In this document: piece after piece, positions 22,119 to 33,850 of the stretch | Numbering within the stretch: the first letter of the stretch is position 1 | Layout: every line of letters begins with the position of its first letter | NCBI GenBank assembly: GCA_024803745.1 | Contig: JANJXV010000020.1 | Location: 22,804,777 to 22,868,776, forward strand | Direction: 5' to 3' | DNA: 64,000 nt | Source of the DNA: Megascapheus bottae | Lineage: Eukaryota > Chordata > Mammalia > Rodentia > Geomyidae | The notes under the pieces: model-generated | The model's input: only the letters and a program-made list of their open reading frames with translations | Database searches by the model: none | What the model was told of the DNA's origin: nothing | Translations under genes and position numbers: made by a program

Positions 22119-23876
22119 ATGGCTCGGCCCGACCCGTCCGCGCCGCCTTCGCTGCTGCTGCTGCTCCTGGCACAGCTGGCGGGTCGGGCGGCGGCCGCCT
22201 CCAAGGCCCCAGTGTGCCAGGAAATCACGGTGCCCATGTGCCGGGGCATTGGCTACAACCTGACGCACATGCCCAACCAGTTCAACCACGACACGCAGGA
22301 CGAAGCAGGCCTGGAAGTGCACCAGTTCTGGCCGCTGGTAGAGATCCACTGCTCGCCGGACCTGCGCTTCTTCCTGTGCTCCATGTACACGCCCATCTGC
22401 CTGCCGGACTACCACAAGCCGCTGCCACCCTGCCGCTCGGTGTGCGAGCGCGCCAAGGCCGGCTGCTCGCCGCTCATGCGCCAGTACGGCTTCGCCTGGC
22501 CCGAGCGCATGAGCTGCGACCGCCTCCCGGTGCTGGGCCGCGACGCCGAGGTCCTGTGCATGGATTACAACCGCAGCGAGGCCACCACGGCGCCCCCCAG
22601 GTCCTTCCCGGCCAAGCCCACCCTCCCCGGCGCCCCGGGGGCTGCGTCTTCCGGGGCCGAGTGTGCCAGCGGAGGCCCGTCGGTGTGCACGTGCCGGGAG
22701 CCCTTCGTGCCCATCCTCAAGGAGTCGCACCCGCTGTACAACAAGGTGAGGACGGGCCAGGTGACCAACTGCGCGGTGCCCTGCTACCAGCCGTCCTTCA
22801 GCGTGGATGAGCGCACGTTCGCCACCTTCTGGATCGGCCTGTGGTCGGTCCTGTGCTTCCTCTCCACCGCCACCACGGTGGCCACCTTCCTCATCGACAT
22901 GGAGCGCTTCCGCTACCCGGAGCGCCCCATCATCTTCCTGTCGGCCTGCTACCTGTGCGTGTCCCTGGGATTCCTCGTGCGCCTGGTCGTGGGCCACGCC
23001 AGCGTCGCCTGCAGCCGGGAGCACAGCCACATCCACTACGAGACCACGGGCCCGGCGCTGTGCACCGTCGTCTTCCTGCTGGTCTACTTCTTCGGCATGG
23101 CCAGCTCCATCTGGTGGGTCATCCTGTCGCTCACCTGGTTCCTGGCGGCCGGCATGAAGTGGGGCAACGAGGCGATCGCCGGCTACGCTCAGTACTTCCA
23201 CCTGGCTGCCTGGCTCATCCCCAGCGTCAAGTCCATCACGGCGCTGGCCCTGAGCTCCGTGGACGGGGACCCCGTGGCCGGCATCTGCTACGTGGGTAAC
23301 CAGAACCTGAACTCGCTGCGTGGCTTCGTGCTGGGCCCGCTGGTGCTCTACCTGCTGGTGGGCACGCTCTTCCTCCTGGCGGGCTTCGTGTCGCTCTTCC
23401 GCATCCGCAGCGTCATCAAGCAGGGTGGCACTAAGACGGACAAGCTGGAGAAGCTCATGATCCGCATCGGCATCTTCACCCTGCTCTACACCGTGCCCGC
23501 CAGCATCGTGGTGGCCTGTTACCTGTACGAGCAGCACTACCGCGAGAGCTGGGAGGCCGCCCTCACCTGCGCCTGCCCGGGCTCCGACGCGGGCCAGCCG
23601 CGCGCCAAACCCGAGTACTGGGTGCTCATGCTCAAGTACTTCATGTGCCTGGTGGTGGGCATCACGTCGGGCGTCTGGATCTGGTCCGGCAAGACGGTGG
23701 AGTCCTGGCGGCGCTTCACCAGCCGCTGCTGCTGCCGCCCGCGGCGGGGCCACAAGAGCGGGGGCGCCATGGCCTCCGGGGACTACGCGGAGGCCAGCGC
23801 GGCGCTCACCGGCAGGACCGGGCCGCCGGGCCCCGCCGCCGCCTATCACAAGCAGGTGTCCCTGTCGCACGTCTAG
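22119..23876 (+). CDS. FZD5: Frizzled-5, Wnt receptor (complete, single coding exon)
   Basis: Encodes 585 residues, the length I recall for human FZD5, and reads as a near-identical ortholog. A hydrophobic leucine-rich signal peptide covers about residues 1-26. The extracellular cysteine-rich Wnt-binding domain follows (about 28-150), with N-glycosylation sequons at N47 and N151. A variable Ala/Pro/Gly linker leads to seven membrane segments between about 237 and 522. The cytoplasmic tail has the Dishevelled-binding KTxxxW motif (KTVESW, 525-530) and ends in SHV, a class I PDZ ligand. The product sits in the plasma membrane and works with LRP5/6 in canonical Wnt signalling. The ATG was chosen because it starts the family's conserved MARPDPS leader; the reading frame stays open upstream but has no in-frame ATG after 21960. 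No stop or frameshift interrupts it. The linker is the part that differs most from the human protein as I remember it. Confidence 0.98.
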   Translation: MARPDPSAPPSLLLLLLAQLAGRAAAASKAPVCQEITVPMCRGIGYNLTHMPNQFNHDTQDEAGLEVHQFWPLVEIHCSPDLRFFLCSMYTPICLPDYHKPLPPCRSVCERAKAGCSPLMRQYGFAWPERMSCDRLPVLGRDAEVLCMDYNRSEATTAPPRSFPAKPTLPGAPGAASSGAECASGGPSVCTCREPFVPILKESHPLYNKVRTGQVTNCAVPCYQPSFSVDERTFATFWIGLWSVLCFLSTATTVATFLIDMERFRYPERPIIFLSACYLCVSLGFLVRLVVGHASVACSREHSHIHYETTGPALCTVVFLLVYFFGMASSIWWVILSLTWFLAAGMKWGNEAIAGYAQYFHLAAWLIPSVKSITALALSSVDGDPVAGICYVGNQNLNSLRGFVLGPLVLYLLVGTLFLLAGFVSLFRIRSVIKQGGTKTDKLEKLMIRIGIFTLLYTVPASIVVACYLYEQHYRESWEAALTCACPGSDAGQPRAKPEYWVLMLKYFMCLVVGITSGVWIWSGKTVESWRRFTSRCCCRPRRGHKSGGAMASGDYAEASAALTGRTGPPGPAAAYHKQVSLSHV

Positions 23877-25217
23877 GAGAGGAGGAGGAGGAGGGGGAGG
23901 AGGCCCTGCCCCCCTCCCCACCTGGGAGTGGAGGGAGGGGGGGTTGTTTTGTTGGGTGGCTCTGCGAAGGTCACTTCCGTTTACCTTCTCGGTGCTGAGG
24001 CCCCCTCCTGGGGCGACTTGGAGAGGAGAGGGGAAGGGTCGCTTTCCAGGGTGGACCTGTCCCAGATCTTCTCCAAGGGGCTCAGCTCAGTCGGGGTGTA
24101 TTCTAGTTTGCGTTCCTTGCTGCCTTCTTTAGAGGAACCCTGGTTTTAATTTATATGTATTTTAATTTTTAAAAAAAACTCTGTTGCATTTTTGGCAACA
24201 AAAAGTTACCTTTGCTTTGGGGGGCGTGACAATCCTCAGTTGGCATTGTAGTGAGGTTACACTTGGTTCAGGTGTCTTTGAACTGCGTGGTCTAAATTGG
24301 GAAAGTATGTTTCCTATACATGTGTCTTTTTAAAAAAAAATGTGAACAGAGTTGGGCTGCTGTGAGAAGGCGTGGAGTGTGTTTTTCAGGTTTGTTGTTT
24401 TTTTTTTCTTCTCCTTACTCCTGCTTAAAACCGTCCAGTTTGCTTTAGGACAGCTGTCTGTTCTGGGTACCCTCTTTCCCTCCCGGTGGGTAAGGCCTCT
24501 GGGTTGCGTGAGCCAGGATTCTAGTCCACTGTATTTTAATCATTTGCATTCCTAAGGGAGCTTGAATAGAGGAGGCTTCTAGGGTGTGGGGCATAAAGAT
24601 TTCTCATAGTGAGAAACTAAGTGATGACAATTGCTTGATCTGAATTATTGAGATTGTGCCAGAGAGAGGTGGAAGGCGCTTAATAGGTTCCAGTGATCCC
24701 TTATTATTATTACTATTGTTTTAAAAAGAACTTGTGCTATAATTTTGGTGAAAGTAAACCCACACTTCTTTTGGAAGAATTTAGAGTACCTCACCAAAGG
24801 GGACTCCCATTTCAAGGACTGAAATGTGGAAGCTTCCAGCCATTAAAGAAAATTTCCACCACTTCTCTTATCTGCCCCCACACCCCAACTCCTTTATCAT
24901 GTTAAACAGTCCTTTTGCTTTTCTTATTCCTCCTCTCCTGGAGAGTTGTGATTAGAAACCACACCCACCCTCCAATGAAGTGCTGGAACTGGGGGAGGGC
25001 GCCTGGCTACCTGAGACCAAACAGTGGCCCGGAGGAGAGAGAAAACAAGTGCCCCTCACTCTGGGCTAATTTTTAGCTTGGTCCAAGCAGCACTACAGTT
25101 CTCTTGGCCAAACCAGACCGGTAACATGCTCTGGAAACTCTCAACTATGGATCAGTGTAACACTATCCTAAGAGAAAAGCCCCTTTTTCTTGCCCCTCCC
25201 CCCACAAGCCCACACTG

Positions 25218-25256
<39 letters not shown>

Positions 25257-27955
25257 ACACACAGGTCTGTTTGCTTTCCTACTCTGTTTAAGCATTCATT
25301 CATGGAGAGTGTGAGGCCATTACTGGGGAGGGGGTGGCCATCCGTTGGCCAGCAAACATAAGGGACCTGGACTGAGGACAAGATAAAGAAAGTTAAAATA
25401 GCTAACACAATGAACATTATGTGAGAAAGCTTCCTTAGGAAAAGAACTGGAATCTAAGCATTTCTGCTTCATTTGTATCAAAGTTGGAAAAGTAAAATGT
25501 AACTCTAGATCAGTGTTATGTCATGTGTATTGAGTAGACAAATACATAATTTCCATGGAGACTTTGAATATTAGCTGGTGGAGAAACACCTAGAACTATA
25601 TAGTTTTGAAAGTTACTCGATGGCTGCCCTCACGTACTTAACTGAACCCAAATTAAAATGTCAGTGGCTTTGACAAAACCTAGCACATGTAGCTAAAGCA
25701 CTTTCTTATTCTTTTATTCATTCAAGCATCTTACAGGGACCCCAGTTTGAGCACCAGTTTCTCTTATTTTTTTTCAAATGAAGTCCTTTGCTGATCACAT
25801 TGACCTCTTCCTTCATTTACTATGTCTTCCCAGAATCTCTGGTGTCAATCATTTTGCCTAAATTGGGTTCTCTCCTCTTGTTCTTCCTGGAGGAATCCAG
25901 ACATGTTGCGCAGCACAGCTGAAGTATATAAGATAAAGGGGATAAAAGTGCTTTCATTCTTTTGAATTATTTTCTTGTTCATTTTAACAACACGCCACAC
26001 TGAGGTAAGAGTGATTCACTTTAAGTGCAGCAGTTATGGCAAAGATGCTAAGTCAAAGGGAGGCAATGGAGGAAATGTTTGGCACCTCTTATTTTGTTTC
26101 TGTTCTCACCCCTACTCCTCCTCCCCCTCATTCCCTATAAGAGCTGAAGATCAAGGCCACCTGTTTCCCTTACGCCACCCTGCCTTCCCAAGGGAGAGAC
26201 ACTGCCTCTCTTCATAGCCACCTCCTATTTGTACCCCATCCTTGTGAAAATCATAAAGGCTCATGAAGTAGTTAGCCTTTTTTTTTTTCCTCTCAAAGTT
26301 GGGGTGAGGATGTAGTACCCAATTTTATCTCAAGATACATAATTTCTGGTCTGTCTCCTTCCCCACCCCCACCGTTGACTTTGATCAGCATCTCACTTCC
26401 TAGGTTAGGGAATTAGGATTTAGACAGAAGACTGTTTTAAAGAAACCAATGTGAATCGGCCAGATTGTAGGAAGCTTTTAAAATTCATCTTTTTCCCTCC
26501 TCACATTTTGAAGTTGTCTGAATTGGCTGGAAACTATTTTTTTTTTGGTGCCTTATTGGTTTATTCTCGCAAACCTTTGTCATATTTTCCAAGACTTGCC
26601 AGTGACCAGGCCCTTATGTGTATATGTTGTGTGTCATTGTGCACATGTACAAGCTTAAATAATATGTGCCGACCGCACTGTTGGAAAGTTGGTATTCATG
26701 AGGCTGTTCCCTCTGGGCCAGGGCGACACTAATCTTGACATCAATCTTGACATCGGCTGCCAGGAGAAAACCCATGGATCGCACATGGAAACTTAATAAC
26801 AGCATGCGTGACCTGCGCTCTCCAGTACAGAATGGGAACCCTAGAGCTAGGAAGTGCAGTTGTATATTTTAATGAACTGCTACCCTAGCTGAAGAAAGCT
26901 GCTTTCACTTTTGTGCTCTACAGAAAGACCCAGGGGGGTTAGGCAGGACAAAGCTTTGAATAAGTGCTTTCTAACACCACATGTGGCAAACAGGACGGAG
27001 CACATCACAAATCTAGGCAGGTGTGAGGTACAGTGGCTAAGAATTGCCCACTCCCTCTGCATGCATGCCCTCTCTTGTCTCCAGTGTCCAATCAAGTATT
27101 CCTAGGGAAGAAATATGCCTGAGTTGGGGAAAGGGGAAAAAAATCCTACCAAGGCATGAAAGAAGGATGAAAGGCCTACAGGATGTAAGTAACTAATCTG
27201 ACTCAAAACTCTGAAGCTTCTAGTAGCTTGATGATAATTTCAGCCAGGATAATGTCTGTCTGTGGTACATTCTTTTAGGACATTATCACATCATGTTGTT
27301 ACAAACTGTATATATAGTATGTATGTTTTGTGGGTGTGTATATACTTAATATATATATATATATATTATATGAGAGATTTAGTGACTTTTGATACGGGTT
27401 TGGTGCAGGTGAGTTAATACTGAGCCAAATGAGGCACATACCGAGTCAGCAGATGAGCCCAGGGCATTTAGTATTTTTTCTGATTTCCATACATGTATAG
27501 TGCCTATTCTGTTCACATAGTCACTGTCATGCCAAATCTAGAACTCACAAGTCAGAGCCAGCAATATTTCCTTTGTAGACAATCAGCTTGAATCTGTAGA
27601 TGATTACCGGCAAGTGATTATTATAATTCTGATATCATAACACTAACAAAAAGAAGCCCAGAGCATCTTGAGATCTTGTTTTGTTCCTGGAAGTCAGTAG
27701 AACAGCAATTGTATGTGGTTATGTTAGTCTCCACTTAACTTGCTGACCTTATTTCAAAAAAAAAATATTTGTATGTATTCTATTTGTGGGAAAGTAACAT
27801 ACTGGTTTGAGATTTTTATCAGATAAGAAGATTAGTTATTTATGAAAAACAAAGAAATGTCTATTTTTGTTTCTTTGTTCCCAATTAATGTAGATATCTT
27901 TTTAAAAATGCATTAAAGCAATGATGAAGAAAATAAAAAGATGGTGTTCAAGTCT
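23877..27955 (+). other. FZD5: FZD5 3'UTR
   Basis: The roughly 4 kb after the stop has no gene-like frame and no SINE, and turns AT-rich distally. It contains a (CA)n tract at 25220-25252, an (AT)n tract near 27347-27366 and a Pumilio-type UGUAUAUA at 27308-27315. A canonical AATAAA at 27932-27937 marks the likely end. The implied mRNA of about 6.7 kb agrees with my recollection of the human transcript. The exact cleavage site is inferred. Confidence 0.65.
27932..27937 (+). terminator. Candidate FZD5 polyadenylation signal
   Basis: AATAAA, preceded by ATTAAA at 27911 and followed by a T/G-containing stretch (GGTGTTCAAGTCTCTTTC), about 4 kb after the stop codon. Confidence 0.55.
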
Positions 27956-27999
27956 CTTTCTCAGTATTTATGGAGAAGCACACTGCTATTGGGTTAAGT

Positions 28000-28904
28000 G
28001 AAATAGAACGTGGTAATAAGGTTCCTCAAAGTTACAATGAGCAACATTGAGCAAAACCAAGCAAATTCAGTCACCCAAAACAGAAATAATGAAAATACGT
28101 TTTACTTGAATATATTTCCTAGGTTTCTCCTGTGGTTTCAGGGTTTCATTATTCTCATGAAGAAATGAAGTGAGCTTGGTAGAAGAGTGACGTGGCCTGG
28201 TCATGTTGTATTTTATAAACTGCCCATGTACACACTGTACCTGTTTGAGTGGCAGTGGTGTATGTTCTGAGTGTCTGGTTGGGAAAACATGAACTCTTAA
28301 AACTGTTTATCATATAGCAGTCAGATCCATAACTAGGTACTAAATGCAACTCTGGGAGTCCAGAAGAAAAAACACAGCTGAATGGCTCCCAGACTACTAG
28401 TGCAATTACCTTCTTTCAGTGGCAAAATGCGGATTAGCCTCCAAGGTTTCAGGTTAATGCCTGGTGTATGTCAGTGTTCCAGCAATGCTCTGAGACACTG
28501 TGGGAAAGTAGGTGGAAAACATGAATAATGAGTTTTAATTGAGGCCGGCAGAGAGAGCACAAGTTCTCCTAGAGGTAACAGCATGAGCGTGTAGTTCAAT
28601 GTCTGCCTGAGAGCTATGGACTTTACTAGGCAAGCGTGTTCAGGAGGCTGGGAGTGGTAGGCAGAACAGGATCTTGACTGAAGATCAGTCCAGCTTTATG
28701 TGCACAAGACTAGTTAGCACAGCTCTCTCTTGCTTTTTCCTGGCTCATTTTCATCCAGTGGAATAAGGAAAGGGCTGTCACAAGCTATAGCAGAGCAACC
28801 TTTGATGGCTGGAGAAGGGTGGACCCAGGATAGTCTTGTTGGCAGTAATGCTTATAAAGTTTTAGTGAGTTACACAGCACTTCAGTTTGTTGTGATGGAA
28901 AGTT
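28000..28904. other. Intergenic sequence between FZD5 and CCNYL1, no gene seen
   Basis: Past the FZD5 poly(A) signal. Only short frames, no clear repeat. A weakly SINE-like patch near 28550-28690 could not be assigned. Confidence 0.5.
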
Positions 28905-29090
28905 GGTTGAGGCAGAATGGTTATGAAAGCAGACTGAAGAGAGATTGAAATCCCAGCTCTACTGTGCATGAGCTCTTGTCCCAGGCACATAACCTCCTTG
29001 AAGTTGATCTTTTTCATCTGTGACGAGGTGATAATAGTACATCTTTACCAGGCTCAAGCAAGCACAGGAAGGATGCAACAGCTGTGCGGG
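28905..29090 (+). mobile_element. MIR
   Basis: 'aagcagactgaagagagatt', 'aatcccagctctactgtgc', 'tttttcatctgtgacgagg' and 'tgataatagtac' follow MIR in order. A MER5-like stretch follows at 29140-29215. Confidence 0.65.
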
Positions 29091-29236
29091 CATGGAATGA
29101 ATGGACTTTTAAAGGGAGTGGAAAGCTTTTAAACTTGAGTCTGCCTAAGATCACCTGGAGTTCTGTGAGAAATGTGCATTCCCACAGTCTCAGATTTAGT
29201 AACCTCGAGCCCAAGATATACAGGGGCTTTCCTTAA

Positions 29237-29368
29237 GACTAGGGCTCTGCCACTTGAGCCACAGCACCACTTCTGGCTTTTCTATGTATGTGGTATGGAG
29301 GAATTGAATCCGGGTTTTTGTGCATACTAGGTAAGCACTCTACCACTAAGGCCAAAGTCCAGGCCCCT
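29237..29368 (-). mobile_element. Dimeric SINE (inverted), tail half missing
   Basis: 'gccacttgagccacagcacc', 'acttctggcttttctatgta' and 'tgcatactaggtaagcactc' are present, but the poly(T)-gccagtcctggg end is absent. Confidence 0.8.
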
Positions 29369-29648
29369 GACAAATGTAATTTTTAAATAAAAATTACTTG
29401 CTAACATTTAAGAAAACTGCAAAGGTAATTCAGTTCTTGTGTGTCCCTTACCTATTTCCCCTAAAGCTAACATCTCATAAAGTCAGCATATAACATGGCC
29501 TCTGAAGTTAGTGTTGGGACATTACTATTAACTGTAGGCCATCAGATTTTCCACTAACGTTTTGAACTATTTGGGAATACAGTCTAGAGTACCATTGCAT
29601 TAGAGAGAGTATTGTTTCAGGTACTTTCAAGCTTTTAAGAAGCAGGTG

Positions 29649-29757
29649 GTGGGCTGGAGGTGTGACTGAGTTGGTAGAGCACTAGCCAATGAGTAAACAC
29701 ATAAGGTAAATAGTTTGAGTCCCAGACTAAACCTTAAAAAGAAAGAAAAAAAAAAGG
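29649..29757 (+). mobile_element. ID-like SINE monomer
   Basis: 'gggctggaggtgtgactgag', 'ttggtagagcactagccaa' and an A-rich tail. A short duplication resembling CAGGTGG flanks it. Confidence 0.65.
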
Positions 29758-29842
29758 AACCAGGTGGCAATTTAAAGACAGAAGGGAACAAATTTCTGGT
29801 ATAAAGGAGATAGATGTAGGTTGATTTTCTTATGTTTTAACA

Positions 29843-30052
29843 CAGGAGTTTGGCCTAGTGGTAAGAGTGCTCACCTAGCATGCACAAAGACCCAAATTAA
29901 ATTCCTCAATACCATATACATAGAAAAAGCTGGAAGTGGTGGTGCAATGGTTCAAATGGTAAAGCACTAACTTTGAGAAAACCCAACAACAGTGCTCAGG
30001 GCCCTGAGTTCAAGCCCTAGGACTGGCAAAAAAGAGAGAGAGAAAAAAAAAA
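29843..30052 (+). mobile_element. Dimeric tRNA/ID-type SINE, first of two in tandem
   Basis: 'aggagtttggcctagtggta', 'agccctaggactggc' and GA/A-rich tail; directly followed by another full element. Confidence 0.85.
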
Positions 30053-30250
30053 GGGCTGGGAATGTGGCTTAATGGTAAATTACTTGCCTAGTACGCATGA
30101 AGTCTTGGGTTTGATTCCTTAGAACCACTGCATAGAAAAAGCAGGAAGTGGCACTGTGGCTCAGGTGGTAGAGTACTAGCCTTGTTGAGCAAAAGAAGTT
30201 CAGGAACAGTGCTCAGGCCCTAAGTTCAAGCCCCAGGACTGGCAGATAAA
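30053..30250 (+). mobile_element. Dimeric tRNA/ID-type SINE, second in tandem
   Basis: 'gggctgggaatgtggcttaa', 'gcactgtggctcaggtggta', 'aagccccaggactggc'. It begins where the tail of the preceding copy ends, suggesting insertion into that A-rich tail. Confidence 0.88.
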
Positions 30251-30638
30251 ATAGACACTTCCATTAGATAAGAGGGTTATCTAAAAACAACAACTAAACA
30301 ACTCAGCATTAAAAGCCAGATAGAATACTAACTTTTGGAAGGTAAGGATGTTGCTCAGTTCTCTGCCCAATATGGGCAAATGAGGGAAGTGCCAAATGCA
30401 GTGAGCTGCTTTAGAGAATACTGATGGGTTCCAACAGGTGCAAAGGCAATTCCATGGGACCAGCCAGCCTGTGAACCATAGAAAACCTGCATTTCCTTGA
30501 ACTTTAGAAGTGAATCAAGTAAACCAAGCTTTGCCATGCTGGACACTAGCTAAAGGTTGCAAGGAGAGGCAGAGATGGTCTGCTGTAGGAGCCCTGCAGG
30601 GGGTAGGGCAGGAGGTAGTTGACATATTGAACTCAATT

Positions 30639-30842
30639 TTTTTTTTCTTTTTTTTTTTGCCAGTCCTGGGCCTTGAACTCAGGGCCTGAGCACTGTCCTT
30701 GGGCTTCCTCAAGGTTAGTGCTCTACCACTTGAGCCACAGCACCACTTCTGGCTTTTTCTATGTATGTAGTACTGAGGAATCGAACCCAGGGCTTCCTGC
30801 ATGCTAGGCAAGCACTCTACCACTAGGTCAAACTCCCAGCCC
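30639..30842 (-). mobile_element. Dimeric tRNA/ID-type SINE (inverted)
   Basis: T-rich start, 'gccagtcctgggccttgaac', 'tgagccacagcaccacttct', 'gaggaatcgaacccagggct' and 'actcccagcccct'. A diverged inverted fragment follows at about 30885-31005. Confidence 0.9.
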
Positions 30843-31009
30843 CTGATGGGACTTTTTTAAGTAGACTTCAAGGTTGCCTTTTTAGTAGTTCTGATTTTGA
30901 ACTCAGGCCTCACACCTGCTAGACACTACTTCAACTACTTGAACAGCTGTTTTTTGTGGTGTTCAAGATAGTCTTCCTTTATGCCTGGGCATAAAAATTA
31001 CCCCTTACA

Positions 31010-32510
31010 AGAGTTGTAAGGTTAGGCAATGTGAATTTATAAAACTCATCTACTCTGTTCATGAGTTAACTTTTTTTTTTTTGGATTTAGGGTTTTAGTG
31101 TCTATACAGTATCACTTATCTGGTTGTTCTTTCTCTACCCCAGAGATTCTAAATCACATGATGGAATTCCTAACATAAATATGTCAAATCCATTTAAAGT
31201 AGCTCAGTGCCTTAGAAACTGCCTTAGAAAGTAAACACATTGCTCCTTTGTACTGGGGGAACAGGTCTTGTTGAAGGGCTTCTAGATCTTTTCTGTTTGC
31301 TGGAACCATGTCAAGTCATCCAGCTTGGAAAGATGCTAGCAGTTAGACTTCAAATAATCTTATGCTCAACGATGGATGCTAGGTGCAACCAAGATTCTTC
31401 ATAGAAATAAGCACTTAGCTGGAACTACATCTCTGCCAGCTGTCAGGTGTTTTTGCAAGTAGTACTAAAAAAAAAAAATGCAGCTTCTGGATGGGGGCAC
31501 CATTAGGCTAGTCAGTCATTTTTAGACATTAAGAGGAGTTGGGTGCTAGTCTGAATGCTGTACCTGATTTCTAAAATCACTCCCTCCCATGAATACAGAA
31601 TGAAGACTCTTGTCTAGGTGACGTTGGTTCTGACTTGAAACAAGAAATACTGTACTTAAGAGCAGCAGGAAACTAGAGCAAGTTGATCTGTTGAACTGCT
31701 ACAAAACCAGGAGGCAGTTAAGATTTCAATATGGACATATGCAGCTTTAGACGAGCCAGGATGGAATCTAATAGTGGGGGAAAAATGTCTCCTCAACCAT
31801 AAACATTCAGCCTCAAGTTTGTGTCAGGATAAATAACATGAAATTACTGACAACTACTTTTTGCAAATGTAGTTTCAGTGGCTTTCAACATTTCAGATTG
31901 TCCTCTTTTTCCTTGTAATGAAAACAATGTTCAATTCACAATATGCCAGCTGAATTTTGAGCAATTTAATGAGTAAAATTCAGCCAACATAAATCCCTCC
32001 AAAACCCAAAACTTAAAATTAGTGTGTCAGGTAGATATTCCACTTTAAATCTATTTTTCCCCCAGTACAGACCCTGGGAAAAGGCCAGGTTACCATCTAC
32101 TGGCAACTTGGGTTTCTATGCCCTCAAGAACATTTGTCAGAGAACTTACCCACTTGTAGGGCATTTCTATTCTCACCATGGTGACCCAGGTGGCCAGTTA
32201 GTAAGGTAATTGTATTGCCTCCAGAGTTAAGGCCAAGAGAACAATTCTTGGTGCTAATTCTGCCAACTTGTTCTTGGTCACAGATTTCTGTCCAGTGCCC
32301 CTTTCCCATGTTTTATTTTCTAAACCTTTGGCTATTCAGAGTCACAGGGAAACAGATCATGTTACAAATTTTAGGTTCACTTTCAAGAACAGAAGAGTTG
32401 ATCATTGGAAAAATCTGACGTTTAGGTATTAAAAAAGTTCAAACACATGAATGCATTTAATAAGAGCAGCTACAGCTGAGTGACTTAGCCCTTTGTAAAG
32501 AAAACTTATA
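31010..32510. other. Intergenic sequence, no gene seen
   Basis: AT-rich, with a T-run at 31069-31081 and an A-run near 31467-31478. No clear repeat or coding signal. Confidence 0.5.
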
Positions 32511-32511
32511 G

Positions 32512-32720
32512 CAGGGGATGGTGGCTCACACCTGTAATCCTAGCTACTCAGGAGACTGAGATCTGAGGATCACAGTTCAAAGCCAGTCTGGGCACTAAAG
32601 TCAGTAAGACTCTTATCTCCAATTAACCACCAGAAAACTGAAGTGGTGCTGTGGCTCAAGGGGCAGTAGCCTTAGTAGCCTTGAGCTGAAAAGCTTAAGT
32701 TCTACGATCAACAAAACAAA
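32512..32720 (+). mobile_element. B1-ID composite SINE
   Basis: 'gcaggggatggtggctcaca', 'aatcctagctactcaggaga', 'ccaattaaccaccagaaaac' and 'tgctgtggctcaagggg'. A short internal duplication (tagccttagtagccttgag) is visible. Confidence 0.88.
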
Positions 32721-33413
32721 ACTTACACATAAATGTAAGTCAAATCTTGTAGCTTGTGATCCCAATTTCCCTGCTTCTTTCCAATTTAATAGAAAATGCC
32801 ACGCCTCAGGCTCTAAATATATACTGTTTCTGTTATTCTTTTCTTTTGGTATATCTTAGCTAATTTTATCTTCTATTACACTTTTCCCCTTCTTGGGAAT
32901 AATGAACGTGATATGCACTGTTGCCAGACAGTGATTTTTAGTGTAATAATTATCTTTAGAAGAAAAAGCTAAAGCAAAAGAAATCAATTATTACACCTTA
33001 AAAAGAGGCATGATCAAAGTTGCTTTCACAGTCAGTTTGAAGATATTTAAAACCTATCAGGGCATTTAAGTTTTGGAGAAGTGGTATGTGAACAATGTTA
33101 AAAACACTAGTCATATTTTAATTAAAATATAGTTTATTAGCTTTTCTTTTAATATAAACGAGAAAGAAAAACCACATTAAGTTGTAGCATTCTTTTCAAA
33201 ATAAAACTGCAATCAATACTTGAATCTCCAAGCTCTGAACTCCATAAACAATGTGTTTTTTTTTTTGAGGTGGTAGATTGTAATATTTCACACATCATTC
33301 GTGATCATTTGTGTCTCTGTCGGAGGCTGTGGCACTCAATGCCTTGTCAAGCACTGCTGTATTCTTGGCTAGAAAGGCAAGATTCCTAAGAATATATTTG
33401 AGAAGATAGAGTT

Positions 33414-33471
33414 CACATAGTTGAGAAAATTGTTTTGCTTCCCACATAGTTGAGAAAACTGTTTTGATTCC
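33414..33471. repeat. 29-bp tandem duplication
   Basis: Copies 33414-33442 and 33443-33471, two mismatches. Lies in the presumed CCNYL1 3'UTR. Confidence 0.9.
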
Positions 33472-33850
33472 CTGTTTTAAATTCAAGCGGCACTGTTGTC
33501 AATCCAAAATTATTTATTCCTTGCTCTTTAAAGGGTGCCTAAGGTACCTTTAAGTTCCCTCTTAAAAAAGAACTTCAATGGGACGTTATAGTCGGGTTAA
33601 AACACTTCCATTTACTTGCCGCTTCTGGGGTCCAACGCCTTTTCATTTATTACATGTGAATTAACACCTTTACCAAATTTAGAGGAAAGAAGTTTAGGTG
33701 ACCAAAACAGATGGAGTCCAGTCCTGTAAAGAACTATTTTTAAAAAATAGGAGGGTACTTCTACAGAGATACAAGGTAGCCCAAGAACCTGAATGGAATT
33801 TTGAGTTCTGATAGCTGTTAAAACATCATTTGGAAGTTAAATCACATGTC

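Larger units (their letters stand above)
19840..24010. promoter_or_regulatory. CpG island over the FZD5 promoter, leader and coding exon
   Basis: C+G and CpG density rise abruptly near 19.84 kb, peak at 20.7-23.8 kb and fall off in the 3'UTR. The flanks are AT-rich and full of repeats. This is typical of a developmentally regulated vertebrate gene promoter; the coding exon itself contributes the right half. Confidence 0.85.

Noticed and set aside
21858..23921. A 687-codon open frame on the strand opposite FZD5
   Set aside because: It is the antisense shadow of a GC-rich coding exon. Its composition (Ala/Arg/Gly/Asp/His/Val) reflects reversed FZD5 codons, and it has no recognisable domain.
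28548..28690. Possible SINE with GGAGGCTGGGAGTGG and GATCTTGACTGAAG phrases
   Set aside because: The order of motifs does not follow B1, ID or MIR, and no A tail or target duplication is visible.
33295..33486. 63-codon frame on the - strand in the CCNYL1 3'UTR
   Set aside because: It includes the 29-bp tandem duplication and has no recognised similarity; most likely chance.
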